From positions 372,001-436,000 of the forward strand of contig NW_017567001.1 of NCBI RefSeq assembly GCF_001661265.1: a DNA stretch of 64,000 bases, given 5' to 3'. Within the stretch, counting starts at the first letter, position 1, and every line of letters begins with the position of its first letter. Below the pieces are notes generated by a model. The model was given only the letters and a program-made list of their open reading frames with translations, was not told the DNA's origin and ran no database searches. This stretch comes from Saitoella complicata NRRL Y-17804. Its lineage: Eukaryota > Ascomycota > Saitoellomycetes > Saitoellales > Saitoellaceae. Positions 19,871 through 29,898 of the stretch are shown piece by piece. The position numbers were made by a program, and so were the translations under genes.

Positions 19871-22670
19871 TCACTCCGCACAGGCATAAATCCCTTCCAC
19901 CGCAATACTCGTCTTCCTCTTCTTCAACTCCTCCTTCGTAGCCTCCATACTCTCGTCTCTTCCCCTCTTCTTCTGCTTAACTGTCTCCATTCTGCTCGGC
20001 GGAAGGCCAGGTACGGCGAACCCGTCGTTCATGGGGGTAGGAGCGGGGTTGTTGGTGGCGACCTGGCGGGACGCGGGAGCGGACAGATCATCATCGCTCT
20101 CGTCGTCTGTCATATCGTCTACCTCCCGGTGTGTGGCATGAGCAGAGCGGACAACATCGACTTCCTCCTCCCCATCATCCAGTCCACCGACAAGAGTAGG
20201 CGGTCGTTGAACCTTCGGCGGAACAGGAGCGGGCTCGGGTACAGCAGGCGCGTCCTCCATAACCGTGTCATTCAGGACAAGAGGTTGCTCCTCAACTTCA
20301 AACTGTTTCGCCTCGTTAGCATGGATAGAAATCCTCTTGCGGAGCGAAACATACGTGATGCGCAATATCCCTCGTCGGCTCAAAATACTTCGCCATCATC
20401 CTCTTCTGATTCGCCGCTGTCTTGACGACCGTCATGCTCGCATAACTGTGCCTAGCCAAGTCTTTGCTCTTGTTCTGCTTTCCAGATTTGGATGTGTTGG
20501 TAGCGATAAAGCGTTCAGCTTGAAGACGCTTGGTGAGCTGATTTGCGGTGGGAAGGTCGACGGAGAGACGCTGGGCGAAGTCGCGGTTTGTTTTGGAGAC
20601 ACCTTCGGTCCAGACGATCATAAGGGCTCGGCGGAAGAGGGCCTATAACCACGTTAGATTTCTGCATGAGTCGTTGATGGATACAGAGGCAAGCTATACC
20701 AAGTCACGCATAGTATCCAACAACCTCTCCTCTTTCTTCAACAAACAAGAGTAACAGGTATGATCATCTGGCAACTTAGGATCGTTCCCACTGGAGAAGC
20801 CGTAGCACCAGACATGACACCAGGTCTTGCAAGTAGCACATTGGACCTGTACGATATCTTTAATGAGCAAGCGAGAACCTTCCATGGGTTGTAGCACACG
20901 TACCATCTCCCCATCATCATTGTCATCTCCGCATTCACACGAAACCTTATCGTCATCAGCGTCCTGACTCCCCCTTCCACTTCTCGTCGTCCTCCCTTCA
21001 TTATGGATCGCGAACGTTCTCAATTCCTCCGTCTTTTGTCTGGTCAATTTCATTTTCGAGACCGTGTTATTGTTAGTAGGCGGATGGGAAGGAACATTAA
21101 CAGAAGAAAGAGCAGAAGAGAGAGCATTCATAGCTGTTGCGGGTTTGCTGAACCCTGCGGCTGGCTGAGGAACTGTCTGATTGCCGGTTTGCATGGTGAT
21201 GGATCTCAGGGGTGGACGGCCAGTCGCTGGCGAGGATGCGATGAGCTGGGTAACTTGAGAGAATTCGTCGAGTTGTTGAGTAGAATCTTCGAGGACGGTA
21301 GCCTGTCGAGGATGAAGCTGTATGTTGCCCATGTCAGTAGAATGAGTCACGGTCACGGGATTACCGAACCTACCATGCGCTGAAGTGCAACCCTTTCTTG
21401 AACCACAGGCCCCCGCAAACCGTCATTCTGTGCAGTCTTTTGTCCCATAGCCTCCCCAAGCTTTACACTGGACAGCCCTTCTTCGCTACCTTGAGTATCC
21501 TCCCTCGCCCTTCTCTGACTTAGCTGGCTGTTAGACATGGGGTTCGTCACAACCACTATAGCATCTGCATCTTCCATAGCCTCTTCAACATCCCACACCT
21601 TCGTTCCATCACCAGTGGTTGAGCTCGGGGTAAGGGACACTGCACCAGACTCGGAGGCAAGGGCCTCTGCTTCAGAGCGATCTGCCATTGAGGTAACTTT
21701 CAGATGCACACTGTCACGCGATGCTTAGTGCCATCGACTCAGGGAATGAACGGAGTACATACGCGTGCCATCCAGCACACATGGTTCCCGCCTCGAACGC
21801 CATCGGCTCCTCTCCGCTCTCCCCACTTGTAAACTTCAACCCCTCCTCCTCTGTACTATCCTTGAAGCCAGGTGGCTGATATTCCTCCGGCGTTCTCTCA
21901 TTGTACACCAACTTGATAGTAATCCATCTTGAATCAGGCAGCGGCCTCAAGGTCTGCGTCAACATGATCAATCTCCTCAGTAGTGCCTGTACAGACTTCC
22001 TCGCATCAAGGTTCTTAACGCCATCGATGGGTTGACCGTTGGTGTCGATGATAGTCATACAGGCCTCGCCGGTAGATTTATAGGCGAAAGAGAATGTGTA
22101 TGACTCGATAATATCATGAGGCTTGGCAGGGTCAAGGTAGATGGCCAGGATGACAGATCGGAGATGTCTCTTCTCAAGAGCGTCATAAACTCCCTTTTCC
22201 TGTTGTGACCATTGTTAGTTTGCGTGTACTATACAGCCAAATAGCAAGAACATACAATATAATCGAGCAACGTATTTGCTTCTTCGGAGTAACCACGTTT
22301 GAGTTTCTTGAACCTCATTCCATTCCCACCTCCGGCGGTCGAGTCACGATGCGTCAGTCCCCTTGTTCCAGCAGCGGGGTTCTGGCTCGCCTGGAACCTT
22401 TCCTCAATGAAGTTGTCATCTGCGTAATCTTGTTAGCTACCATGCAATAGCATACAGCCGCATACAGCCTCAAAGGGTGTTATAGGGACGCATGTACTCC
22501 CTGAAAGTGCTCGAAAATTGAGACATACCTGGAAAGATACCTCGAATGTACGTGATACATCCAAAGCTCGCAGTGATAAGCGTGTGCAAAAGGGTCAAAC
22601 TCTGCTGCTCAGTCGTCTGAGCTTGGTCCGTTGTCTGAGCTTGCGGGCGAAGAAGCTGTGCAGTAGACAT
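19871..22670 (-). CDS. HOP1: Meiotic axis protein Hop1 (HORMA + PHD finger)
   Basis: Eight exons, complement(join(19871..20302,20355..20642,20700..20846,20904..21317,21374..21710,21763..22199,22256..22419,22529..22670)), 786 aa; every junction keeps phase. The N-terminus (TEQQSLTLLHTLITASFGCITYIRGIFP, then FKKLKRGYSEEANTLLDYI) and the block through WITIKLVYNERTPEEYQPPGF are the HORMA domain, residues about 20-265. Residues about 495-550 form a PHD-type zinc finger (SCECGDDND, QCATCKTWCHVWCYGF, CYSCL). A winged-helix-like segment follows (RRALMIVWTEGVSKTNRDF...). The C-terminus is basic. Hop1 coats chromosome axes in meiotic prophase and recruits the break machinery. The full set of domains suggests an intact meiotic programme. 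Confidence 0.93.
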
Positions 22671-22977
22671 GTCGATAAATGGGTATTGATGGGTATAAAA
22701 TAGAGCAACTGCGAGGCGTATGCTATTTTTTGAAAGCTTTGAGCAAGTTCGTGCTTTCAGCGAGTGATGGTGTTGCGGTGGAGAACTCAGGAGTTTACGT
22801 GTGAGTTGTAAATGTGTGGGGCCTTAGCGTCTCCGGGGTCAGATGCTAAAAATAGGAACAGGTCAAGTTCAAAGAGGACAAGAGTTTGGAAAGGTTGAAA
22901 ACTCTCCTTTGAACTGCCATTGATGCTCCATTAATGACCCTAATAATGCTAGTTTTGTAGTGCAGGTAGGTATGATA
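22671..22977. other. Hop1 upstream region
   Basis: 307 bp: promoter and leader of Hop1 on the minus strand and the 3' side of the orphan frame. GTATAAAATAGAGC on the plus strand, about 20 bp from the Hop1 start, is AT-rich but faces the wrong way for Hop1. Nothing else recognised. Confidence 0.4.
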
Positions 22978-23364
22978 TCAATTGGTAAAAAGCCCATCAA
23001 TCCGTCCGTCGGGCTCCATCTTCGTGTATGCTCCCGTGAGAGTTCGGATCCCTCCATACCATTCAAAAACCACGTCTTCAACTTTCTTCCTGCTCAATAG
23101 CGTGTCAAACACACTGGCATTCTCCTCGATTGCCGTTTCCTCAGACTCCCTGCATTCTCCTCCCTCTCCCCCACTTCTTTTTGAGCGACTTGCATTCATG
23201 CCACCTCCATTCACAGCCCGTCTTTCACTTCCAGCACCTCTGTCTTCGCTCAATTGATGAACAGCAGGCTCTATACTCTGTTCATTAGATGAACCGAAAC
23301 TTCCCTGAGTTCCTTTCCCAAATGTCGCCCAGACATCCGCTCGGTTCAAGTTTGCTTCCTGCAT
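22978..23364 (-). CDS. Orphan reading frame, possibly broken or mis-modelled gene
   Basis: I do not recognise this protein. From its first ATG it is 128 aa, but the frame is open for another 49 codons upstream (to 23511) and those codons look coding: KFPSGEKRLIRYPPSTTP, then NELIEHFQSEYVRVMQEANL. No ATG lies in that extension. A second frame starts with ATG at 23561 (MKFLTNPLLSGNSQTYKQNK) and overlaps the extension one frame off. Either a splice I could not find joins them, or a single-base shift has broken the gene. The C-terminal half is Gly/Glu/Ser-rich and ends EPDGRIDGLFTN. No signal peptide or membrane segment. Confidence 0.35.
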   Translation of the reverse strand: MQEANLNRADVWATFGKGTQGSFGSSNEQSIEPAVHQLSEDRGAGSERRAVNGGGMNASRSKRSGGEGGECRESEETAIEENASVFDTLLSRKKVEDVVFEWYGGIRTLTGAYTKMEPDGRIDGLFTN

Positions 23365-23721
23365 GACCCTTACGTACTCGCTTTGAAAATGTTCAATCAA
23401 TTCATTGACCGTAGGTGTAGTTGGCAGAGACGGAGTTGTCGATGGCGGGTATCGAATTAACCGCTTTTCGCCGGAGGGAAATTTAACGCTCTGGCCTTCT
23501 TCTTGTTTTGCTTATATGTTTGGCTGTTACCGGAAAGCAGTGGGTTCGTGAGAAATTTCATGGAACACGACTGGACTAACTAGGAGATTTTCGAACACCA
23601 ATATGAACGGGAAATTCGACAGCTACAGTTCGGTGTAAACGTATCTCATCATTGAATGCCAGTATATATTGTAGAAGCCTTTATGGCAGCTGCAAATACG
23701 GCGACGCGGGCGCCTCCAACT

Positions 23722-26652
23722 CTATCCCGTCCTTTTCAACAAATCCTCAAACCCGATCGGCTCAAACACTTCCCTCCTCTTCCGATCCTGCGCCCAAATA
23801 ACATCCTGATCCAAATAAACAAGCACCCCACCCGTCCCGCTCGCGCTCGCCGTAACCCTCATCAACGGCTTCCCCGTAACTTCATGCGCCTTTCTCGTAG
23901 GCATCAACAACAGATTATTCTCCGCACAAAAGCCCTCGACGATATCCTTGAAAGTCGTTTCAACCGGCGGTACATACTTCTTCGGCTGTACTTTCTCCAT
24001 CGGCTTTGTAGGCGGTGCGATGGGTTTCGCTGGTCCAGCAGCGGGCGGAGCAAGTTCCTTCGCAGCCCTCGCCCCAAGATCAAGACTCTGATTCATCATA
24101 TCCAACCCCTTCGCAAACCCTTTCCGCACAGCCGGGATACTCCTCATATCCCTCGGAAACACCTCCTGCCAAAATTGATACCACTGACTCACCTCTGTGT
24201 AGTTCGGTTCATCCGTTAACCACAAATACAGAATATTCAACCACTTCGGGAAGAACTCTGCCTCGAAAAGCTGTCCGAACGTGCTTGGCCGGAAAAATGG
24301 TAACCAGGGAAACACGAGTCCCAGCGGCTCCAACTTCTGATCCGCCGGATCCACCTCGAAATCAACCCTAAGCACACTGGCGAGTTTGGGTAGTAGATGC
24401 TTAACCAATATCCCCTCCATCTCACCCTTCCCAAACACCTCCCTCCACTCCTCCAAACCCTCCACAACGCCATCCTCAATCCTCCACCCCGCCAACACCT
24501 TCCCAAACTTCCTCTTGACATCATCAACCACCTCAGCCATACGTTCTCCCAGTAACGGTAACCACGGGAACACCCACGTATGCGGCTCCGGCCCTTTCCG
24601 TCTCGGGTTCCACTCCTGCACTGCCGCGTGCAGCTTGGGCAGGATGAGCTGCTCGAGTATACTCTGACTTATGAACGGGGGTAACAGCTGTTCCCACGCT
24701 TCGAGCACATTTAACACAGGCCCCGGGTGGAGGGGATCCCACTCATTGTTGATCGCCGACCGGACTTTGGGCAACCAAATCTGCATCATCAGCGTCTCGT
24801 AATACGTCGTCCTCTCCCTCTCCTCCCCCAAGAACCCATTCGCCTCAAATTGGGCCTCGATATCGCTCTTACTCTTAATTCTCAACACCCCCCTCCACCG
24901 ATGGAAATAATCCAATAAATAGGTGGGTTGGGAGAGGGGATCCCAGGAGGCAAGTGCTTGTTTGATAAAGGGTGTAATGGCACCCACAGCGACTTGGTCG
25001 AGTTCGAGGGCTTCGCTTTCGTCCCGGTACTGGAATTGCATCTGTTCCAGCTTAGCGGAGATCCAATCCAAAGCGACCTCACTCTCGTGGCCCGTAGACT
25101 TAGAACTCATATCCTCGATCTCCACGACTAGCGCGACCAATCCCTCAAGTCTTGTGATCTTTTCGGTCTCATCGTCAATAACCCTCGCGAGTCGTTTCTC
25201 TTCTTGCTCGACATATTTCTTTTGGTCCTGTAATGCCTTCCATTCAGACGCATACGCCTCCAACTCCCTCCGCGCCATCAACGCAATCTTCATCTCCACA
25301 TCCTGTCTATTCTCCCCCTTTGGTGTACCGACACCTTCGGCAGCGGAGATAGTCTTGACCTCACGTCCAGTCATATCCACAATCTTCGCCAGCGCAGGCG
25401 GAATAACCAACCCACCAGCCTCAACCGCAATCTCCTCCGCAGTCCTAAAAACCTCTTTCTCCTTCCTCCCCCTCCCTGCCCCCATCCTCGGCGTCCCCGC
25501 ACCCCCCTCCTTCTTAGCCTTTGCCTTTCGCTTCTTCTGTAACTCATCCTCATCGTCACCAAACACAACACCCCTCCTCCTCGCCTCCTCCCTCGCCTGC
25601 TCCGTCATCTCCTTCATCCCTCCCACACCCAACCGTCCACTCCGTAACTTGGTCTCGATAGGATTCACGATTCCTTGCCCATTTGAACCGAGACCTTGGC
25701 CTTCGACGTAACCCATTTTTGCGAGCATTTTGGCACCGAAGCCGGCTTTGAGACGAGATTCGCCGCGGGCTGGGGGACCTTTCTTCCTTAGAGAGGCCAT
25801 TGTGGGTCGAGGTGCTGGAGTTGCTGGGGCTGAGGGGGGAGTAGGAGTAACTCTCGGAGCAGGCATGGAAGACGGGACACCTTGTGGTAGTGCGAACGAC
25901 ACCCCAGGAGGCCGTGACGCTGCACCTGACTCAACAATCACAGGCTGCGGCGCCGGTGCCTGATCCCATCGACTCTTCGGACCCACATTCGTCGCAACAC
26001 CAGAATCCGTCTTAGGCGGTGTCTCCGTACTTGTACTCGTCTTAAACCCTATCCCACCCCTCGCCGTCATGGTTGCAGGTGTTGATGCATCGGATGACCC
26101 CGGTGTTGCGGGTACCGCTTTGCTCCCTAAGCCGGGATGCGCTGATTCAACTGTGCGGGCAGCGAAGGATGTTACGGATCGTGGAGCGAAAGCTGTTGTG
26201 CCGAGACCCAGACCGCCGAATGAAGGTCGAGGAGGTTCGTCGTCTTCGTCGTAGTCTCGTTCGATTACGTAGTCTTCTCCTTCCTGATCACCTTCCTCTT
26301 CCTCATTGTATTCCTCGACGTCTTTCATTGCCTCATCCTCAACTTCCGCCTGCTCCTGCGCCGGCTCCTGCGCCGGCTCCTTGGTCGTCTTCTCGGCTTT
26401 CTGGAAGTTCACACCCTTATACCTCATCGCCCTCGCCCCCAACCCGTTCCTCTCATCCTCACTATCCTCCTCCCCAAACACCCCCAACATCGCATCCTCC
26501 TTCCCACCGACTCTTCGCCTCTTCCTCCGTCCCGGATTCTGGAATAATTCCGCTTCGTCGCGTTCGTCTGCGTCTGCGTACTGATCATAAGTGTCCTCCT
26601 CTGCGCTGGAGTCGTCGGAAGACGACGCATAATCCGCCAATCGACTGGCCAT
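23722..26652 (-). CDS. Spliceosome disassembly factor Ntr1/TFIP11 (G-patch)
   Basis: Single exon, 976 aa from MASRLADYASSSDDSS. The N-terminal third is acidic and disordered with SR/KR patches (GRRKRRRVGG). The G-patch is at about residues 297-345 (GFGAKMLAKMGYVEGQGLG). A coiled helix follows near residue 500 (LEAYASEWKALQDQKK), then the GCFC/TFP11 helical repeat domain (about 560-870). There the motif V-EWNPRRKGPEPHTWVFPWLPLLG recurs in the family-specific way. The C-terminus has the FKDIVEGFCAENNLL segment. Ntr1 activates the DEAH helicase Prp43 through its G-patch to take apart spent spliceosomes in the nucleus. A run of 11 C residues lies just 5' of the start codon on the coding strand. 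Confidence 0.95.
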   Translation of the reverse strand: MASRLADYASSSDDSSAEEDTYDQYADADERDEAELFQNPGRRKRRRVGGKEDAMLGVFGEEDSEDERNGLGARAMRYKGVNFQKAEKTTKEPAQEPAQEQAEVEDEAMKDVEEYNEEEEGDQEGEDYVIERDYDEDDEPPRPSFGGLGLGTTAFAPRSVTSFAARTVESAHPGLGSKAVPATPGSSDASTPATMTARGGIGFKTSTSTETPPKTDSGVATNVGPKSRWDQAPAPQPVIVESGAASRPPGVSFALPQGVPSSMPAPRVTPTPPSAPATPAPRPTMASLRKKGPPARGESRLKAGFGAKMLAKMGYVEGQGLGSNGQGIVNPIETKLRSGRLGVGGMKEMTEQAREEARRRGVVFGDDEDELQKKRKAKAKKEGGAGTPRMGAGRGRKEKEVFRTAEEIAVEAGGLVIPPALAKIVDMTGREVKTISAAEGVGTPKGENRQDVEMKIALMARRELEAYASEWKALQDQKKYVEQEEKRLARVIDDETEKITRLEGLVALVVEIEDMSSKSTGHESEVALDWISAKLEQMQFQYRDESEALELDQVAVGAITPFIKQALASWDPLSQPTYLLDYFHRWRGVLRIKSKSDIEAQFEANGFLGEERERTTYYETLMMQIWLPKVRSAINNEWDPLHPGPVLNVLEAWEQLLPPFISQSILEQLILPKLHAAVQEWNPRRKGPEPHTWVFPWLPLLGERMAEVVDDVKRKFGKVLAGWRIEDGVVEGLEEWREVFGKGEMEGILVKHLLPKLASVLRVDFEVDPADQKLEPLGLVFPWLPFFRPSTFGQLFEAEFFPKWLNILYLWLTDEPNYTEVSQWYQFWQEVFPRDMRSIPAVRKGFAKGLDMMNQSLDLGARAAKELAPPAAGPAKPIAPPTKPMEKVQPKKYVPPVETTFKDIVEGFCAENNLLLMPTRKAHEVTGKPLMRVTASASGTGGVLVYLDQDVIWAQDRKRREVFEPIGFEDLLKRTG

Positions 26653-26858
26653 CGTGGGGGGGGGGGGCGGGTGTATGGGAGATGGCCGAATTCGGGGTGC
26701 GGTGTAACGTAGGTTTACGCCGTCCTGGCGGGGATGCACGTGCCTGAAGGCTCGAGTCGACGTTACCGAGACCACAATCAAATCCGGGAACTGCGATCAA
26801 GGATACTTCGAATAACAGGTTTTCAAACGCAGGCATTTCAAATCGAAAGACGACATCG
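26653..26858. promoter_or_regulatory. Shared divergent promoter (Ntr1 / Ppt2)
   Basis: 206 bp between opposed starts, including the G11 homopolymer at about 26656-26666. No TATA box seen. Confidence 0.5.
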
Positions 26859-27362
26859 ATGATCCGCGGTATCGGAACAGACATCCTCCGTATCGTCCGC
26901 CTGCAAGAATTATACAAGAAATACCCCTCTGCCCTACCAAAACGAATTCTCCGACCGAACGAGCGAAAACAACTGGGGCTATACAATCAAGAAGATAAAA
27001 CACACAGCACCAAGGCCCTGCTTTACCTAGCCTCAATCTGGACCGCAAAAGAAGCAGTCTATAAAGCCTTCACCCCCTCCCGACACCTAACCTGGCAAGA
27101 CGTCGAACTAAACTACAAACCCTCCGATCCTTCTCTCAGATGGACATCATCACAAGATATTCATACCAGCCATGACCAGGGTAGGACGCCGGTGTTGAGG
27201 GTTTTCGGGGAGGATGGGAGGGAAGATCGGTGGGAGGAGGTACATGTGAGTTTGAGTTGGGATGGGGAGTATGCTGTTGCGTATGTTGTTAGGGAGGTGG
27301 AGGTAGAGAATATGACGTGGTCGGGTCCCGTTGAGACGGCGGACGATCCGGTAGTACCATAG
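26859..27362 (+). CDS. holo-ACP synthase, AcpS-type phosphopantetheinyl transferase (Ppt2-like)
   Basis: Single exon, 167 aa. Begins MIRGIGTDILRIVRL; the GIGTDI motif supplies the first Mg2+ ligand Asp. The second signature is ASIWTAKEAVYKAF with the WxxKEAxxKA pattern of 4'-phosphopantetheinyl transferases. The third short block is VHVSLSWDGEYAVAYV. The small AcpS-like fold in fungi is the mitochondrial enzyme that loads the acyl carrier protein of type II fatty acid synthesis and complex I. It is not the Sfp/NpgA type that serves secondary metabolism. No obvious presequence is encoded, so targeting is uncertain. It is rich in A/C codons first and G codons after about 27180. Confidence 0.9.
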   Translation: MIRGIGTDILRIVRLQELYKKYPSALPKRILRPNERKQLGLYNQEDKTHSTKALLYLASIWTAKEAVYKAFTPSRHLTWQDVELNYKPSDPSLRWTSSQDIHTSHDQGRTPVLRVFGEDGREDRWEEVHVSLSWDGEYAVAYVVREVEVENMTWSGPVETADDPVVP

Positions 27363-27470
27363 CCCGACATACCATGTGCGGCGCGTTTCCACAGCAGCAC
27401 ACCCCGTATGCTTCCCGTACGTTTAGGTATCGGACACAGATAACATCTCGGATGTTCAACGACAGCAATC

Positions 27471-27510
27471 CTATCGAACTCTATCGACCTCTATCGACCT
27501 CTATCGAGCA
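27471..27510 (+). repeat. 10-bp tandem repeat, four copies
   Basis: CTATCGAACT, CTATCGACCT, CTATCGACCT and CTATCGAGCA stand head to tail in the 270-bp space between Ppt2 and Psf3. One copy per DNA turn; likely a small minisatellite or a clustered protein-binding site. Confidence 0.8.
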
Positions 27511-27636
27511 CAAAATCGGGGTCTGCTACTGTAAGGTGTGGCGTGTACAGCACGTCGCGTCTTCGAGTTCAATTACAAACGCGCGCATCGTAAACCTCCA
27601 AGGAAAACACAAACGTAACCCTCGGGACTATTCGCC

Positions 27637-28292
27637 ATGGCAGGGACGAACGACTACTACGACATCGACGCAATCCTAACAGACCACCAAGTACGTTCTA
27701 CCTCTCCTCCTCTTCTCCACCGCGTGCAATAGGCTGACATGGTGGGACGCAGAAAATCCCCTCCACCTTCAACTTCGAAATCCCAGGCCTCGGCTACCTC
27801 GAATCCCCCACCGACCCCAACCAACCCCTCCTAGCCGGCACAAAACTCGACCTCCCCCTCTGGCTCTCCGAACTCCTCGCCATCCAACAATTCACCGACC
27901 TCCACCTTCCACCCCCCTTCTCCTCCCGCGTCCGCAACGCCCTCAAGGCCGATCCCAAAAGCGTAGATTTACGGGCGTGGAGTCCGCATTTCTATGGTGT
28001 TGGTGTTCGGTTGTTGGGGGTTGTTAGGGATGAGGAGTTGGTGCAGGTGCTGGAGGCGACGTGGAGGGAGAGGGTTGCGGTTGTTGCTGATCATGCGCAA
28101 AATCCGACGGGGGCTATGGAGGAGGGTGCGGTGTTTTTGAGCGGGTTGGATGAGATGGAGAGGCAGTGTGAGTACTGATGCGTCTGTTGTGTAAGAATGT
28201 GTGTGCTGACTGTGTGGGCAGTGTTCAGGATCGTACATGATAGCGCAAAAGCTATGAAACAATGGCAGGATCAGGGCAAGAAGAGCAGCTGA
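27637..28292 (+). CDS. PSF3: GINS complex subunit Psf3
   Basis: Three exons, join(27637..27690,27753..28167,28222..28292), 179 aa; introns 62 and 54 nt. The N-terminus NDYYDIDAILTDHQKIPSTF and the block IPGLGYLES, then AGTKLDLPLWLSELLA, are diagnostic for Psf3. The helical A domain follows, and the protein ends QWQDQGKKSS. GINS (Sld5-Psf1-Psf2-Psf3) activates the Mcm2-7 helicase at replication forks. The gene shows an abrupt switch from C-ending to G/T-ending codons near 27962. Convergent with Mn-SOD. Confidence 0.93.
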
Positions 28293-28507
28293 ATATGATA
28301 CGGAGATCGTACGGGCATGGAGTTTTGCGGCGTTTTGCATCTTGGACATACCCAGCGGAAGTTACGGAGCATCAAGATCGAGTAATAAATAATCGTCATA
28401 TCAGATAAATCCTACACTATCCATCCGTATATATTACAACCGAAGTAGACCGGTAAGTATCAGCACGATCTTCACAATCTCGCTTCCTGCTTTCCACCAC
28501 CATGGAT

Positions 28508-29240
28508 TCAAGCAGAGAAACGCTTCTCAGCAGCCTGCCAGTTAATAACAGACCAGATGTTCTTATAGTACTCAACCTTGTTGTTCTGGTACTGGAGGTA
28601 GTAAGCGTGCTCCCAAGTATCAACACCAATCAAGGGAACCTGGTTTCCGACGACGGGGTCCTGGTTGGGAGTAGTGATGATAGCCAACTTGCCAGTCTCC
28701 TTGTCCTTGATCAACCATCCCCATCCAGATCCCTGAATACCAGCGAGAGCAGCATTGAACTTCTGGATAAAGTTGTCCACGTTACCCCACTGCTGGTTAA
28801 TCGCATCCGCCAACGCACCAGTCGGGGGCTTTCCACCACCCTGGGACGCAGGAGCGAGGTTCTCCCAGAAAAGGGTGTGGTTGAGGTGACCGCCTCCGTT
28901 GAACTTGAGCGCGGCTTGGAGTGCGATTTGGGAAGCGACGTCGTTAGACTTGACAGCGGCCTCGAGCTTCTCTTCGGCGGCGTTGAGGTTGGTGACGTAG
29001 GTGTTGTGGTGCTTCGTGTGGTGAATCTTCATGATCTCCTCGGAGATGGCGGGTTCAAGGGCATTGTAGGGGTAGGCGAGTTCGGGGAGAGTGCTATCAT
29101 CTCACGATCAGTCATCTTATCAAACACAATGACGAAGAGAGGACAACGTACTGCTTGAAACGAGCAGCCATAGACATCTTTGCGACGGTCTGAAGACGAG
29201 CGGTACGGAAAACCGAAGAGCGGACAGCGGAGAGCGACAT
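28508..29240 (-). CDS. SOD2: Mitochondrial manganese superoxide dismutase
   Basis: Two exons, complement(join(28508..29093,29152..29240)), 224 aa; the 58-nt intron joins FK to [15 protein letters not shown]. An Arg-rich presequence ([21 protein letters not shown]) precedes the Fe/Mn-SOD domain. Metal ligands are visible: His in [11 protein letters not shown], His in [13 protein letters not shown], and Asp and His in [15 protein letters not shown]. The enzyme turns matrix superoxide into peroxide. Codons are uniformly C-ending, as expected for strong expression. Length and order match the family. Confidence 0.97.
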
Positions 29241-29898
29241 ATTTGGTTGCGGGTGACTAAAGTCTAGAAAGAGGCGTCAACCGTTTAGTAATCACGTCTG
29301 ACGGATCGGAGGGTTTTGTAGGTATACCTTTGTGGTTGTTGGAGGGAGATTGGTGAGTCCTGGCAGGGTGCAGCCAAAATAACCGCAGGACCCGCGCTCG
29401 GAGATTCGGAGAGGAATTGCATCATAGCCAACCCGTGACGAGGGAAAACGAAAGGAATAGGATGGATTTGACAAGTATTCCGAGGAGGGACTGACCGTTC
29501 TGCTGGCAATTGGAGTGCGGTGATGCACGTGGAAAGATCTCGAATTCGAATCAAAGCGCCCGAGGTCGACGAGACATTCCTCGGAGGGTGATCTCGAGCT
29601 CGGGGTGTTTCTTGACATAGCTAAGGCTATGACGAATCGCGGGTATTTAAAGTCAAGGGATTTTGTAGGTATGTCCGCCTATCGCGATCCATGCCATAGG
29701 TATGGCAATAGCGGCTTCATTTGCCGAGCAGTACATCCGGACGTGGGTGGTGCTCGAGTTTGAAGAGCTCAAACAGCCGATCCCAACACGTAACACCGAC
29801 GCTGATCTCATCTGTAAGTCGGAAGCTTCCCGCCCGACATCACCTCAGATCGCATTCCTTCCTGTTTTTCCAACTCCAACAGAAATCCGTAAAATGTT
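29241..29898. other. Intergenic region: Mn-SOD promoter and Dsc2 3' end
   Basis: 658 bp with only antisense-type open frames that lack family features. It holds the Mn-SOD promoter on the minus strand. A GGGTATTTAAAG stretch at about 29640 is AT-rich but points away from Mn-SOD. Confidence 0.45.

Noticed and set aside
24923-25711. 262-codon frame opposite Ntr1
   Set aside because: Same type of shadow; the sense strand carries a G-patch and GCFC domain.
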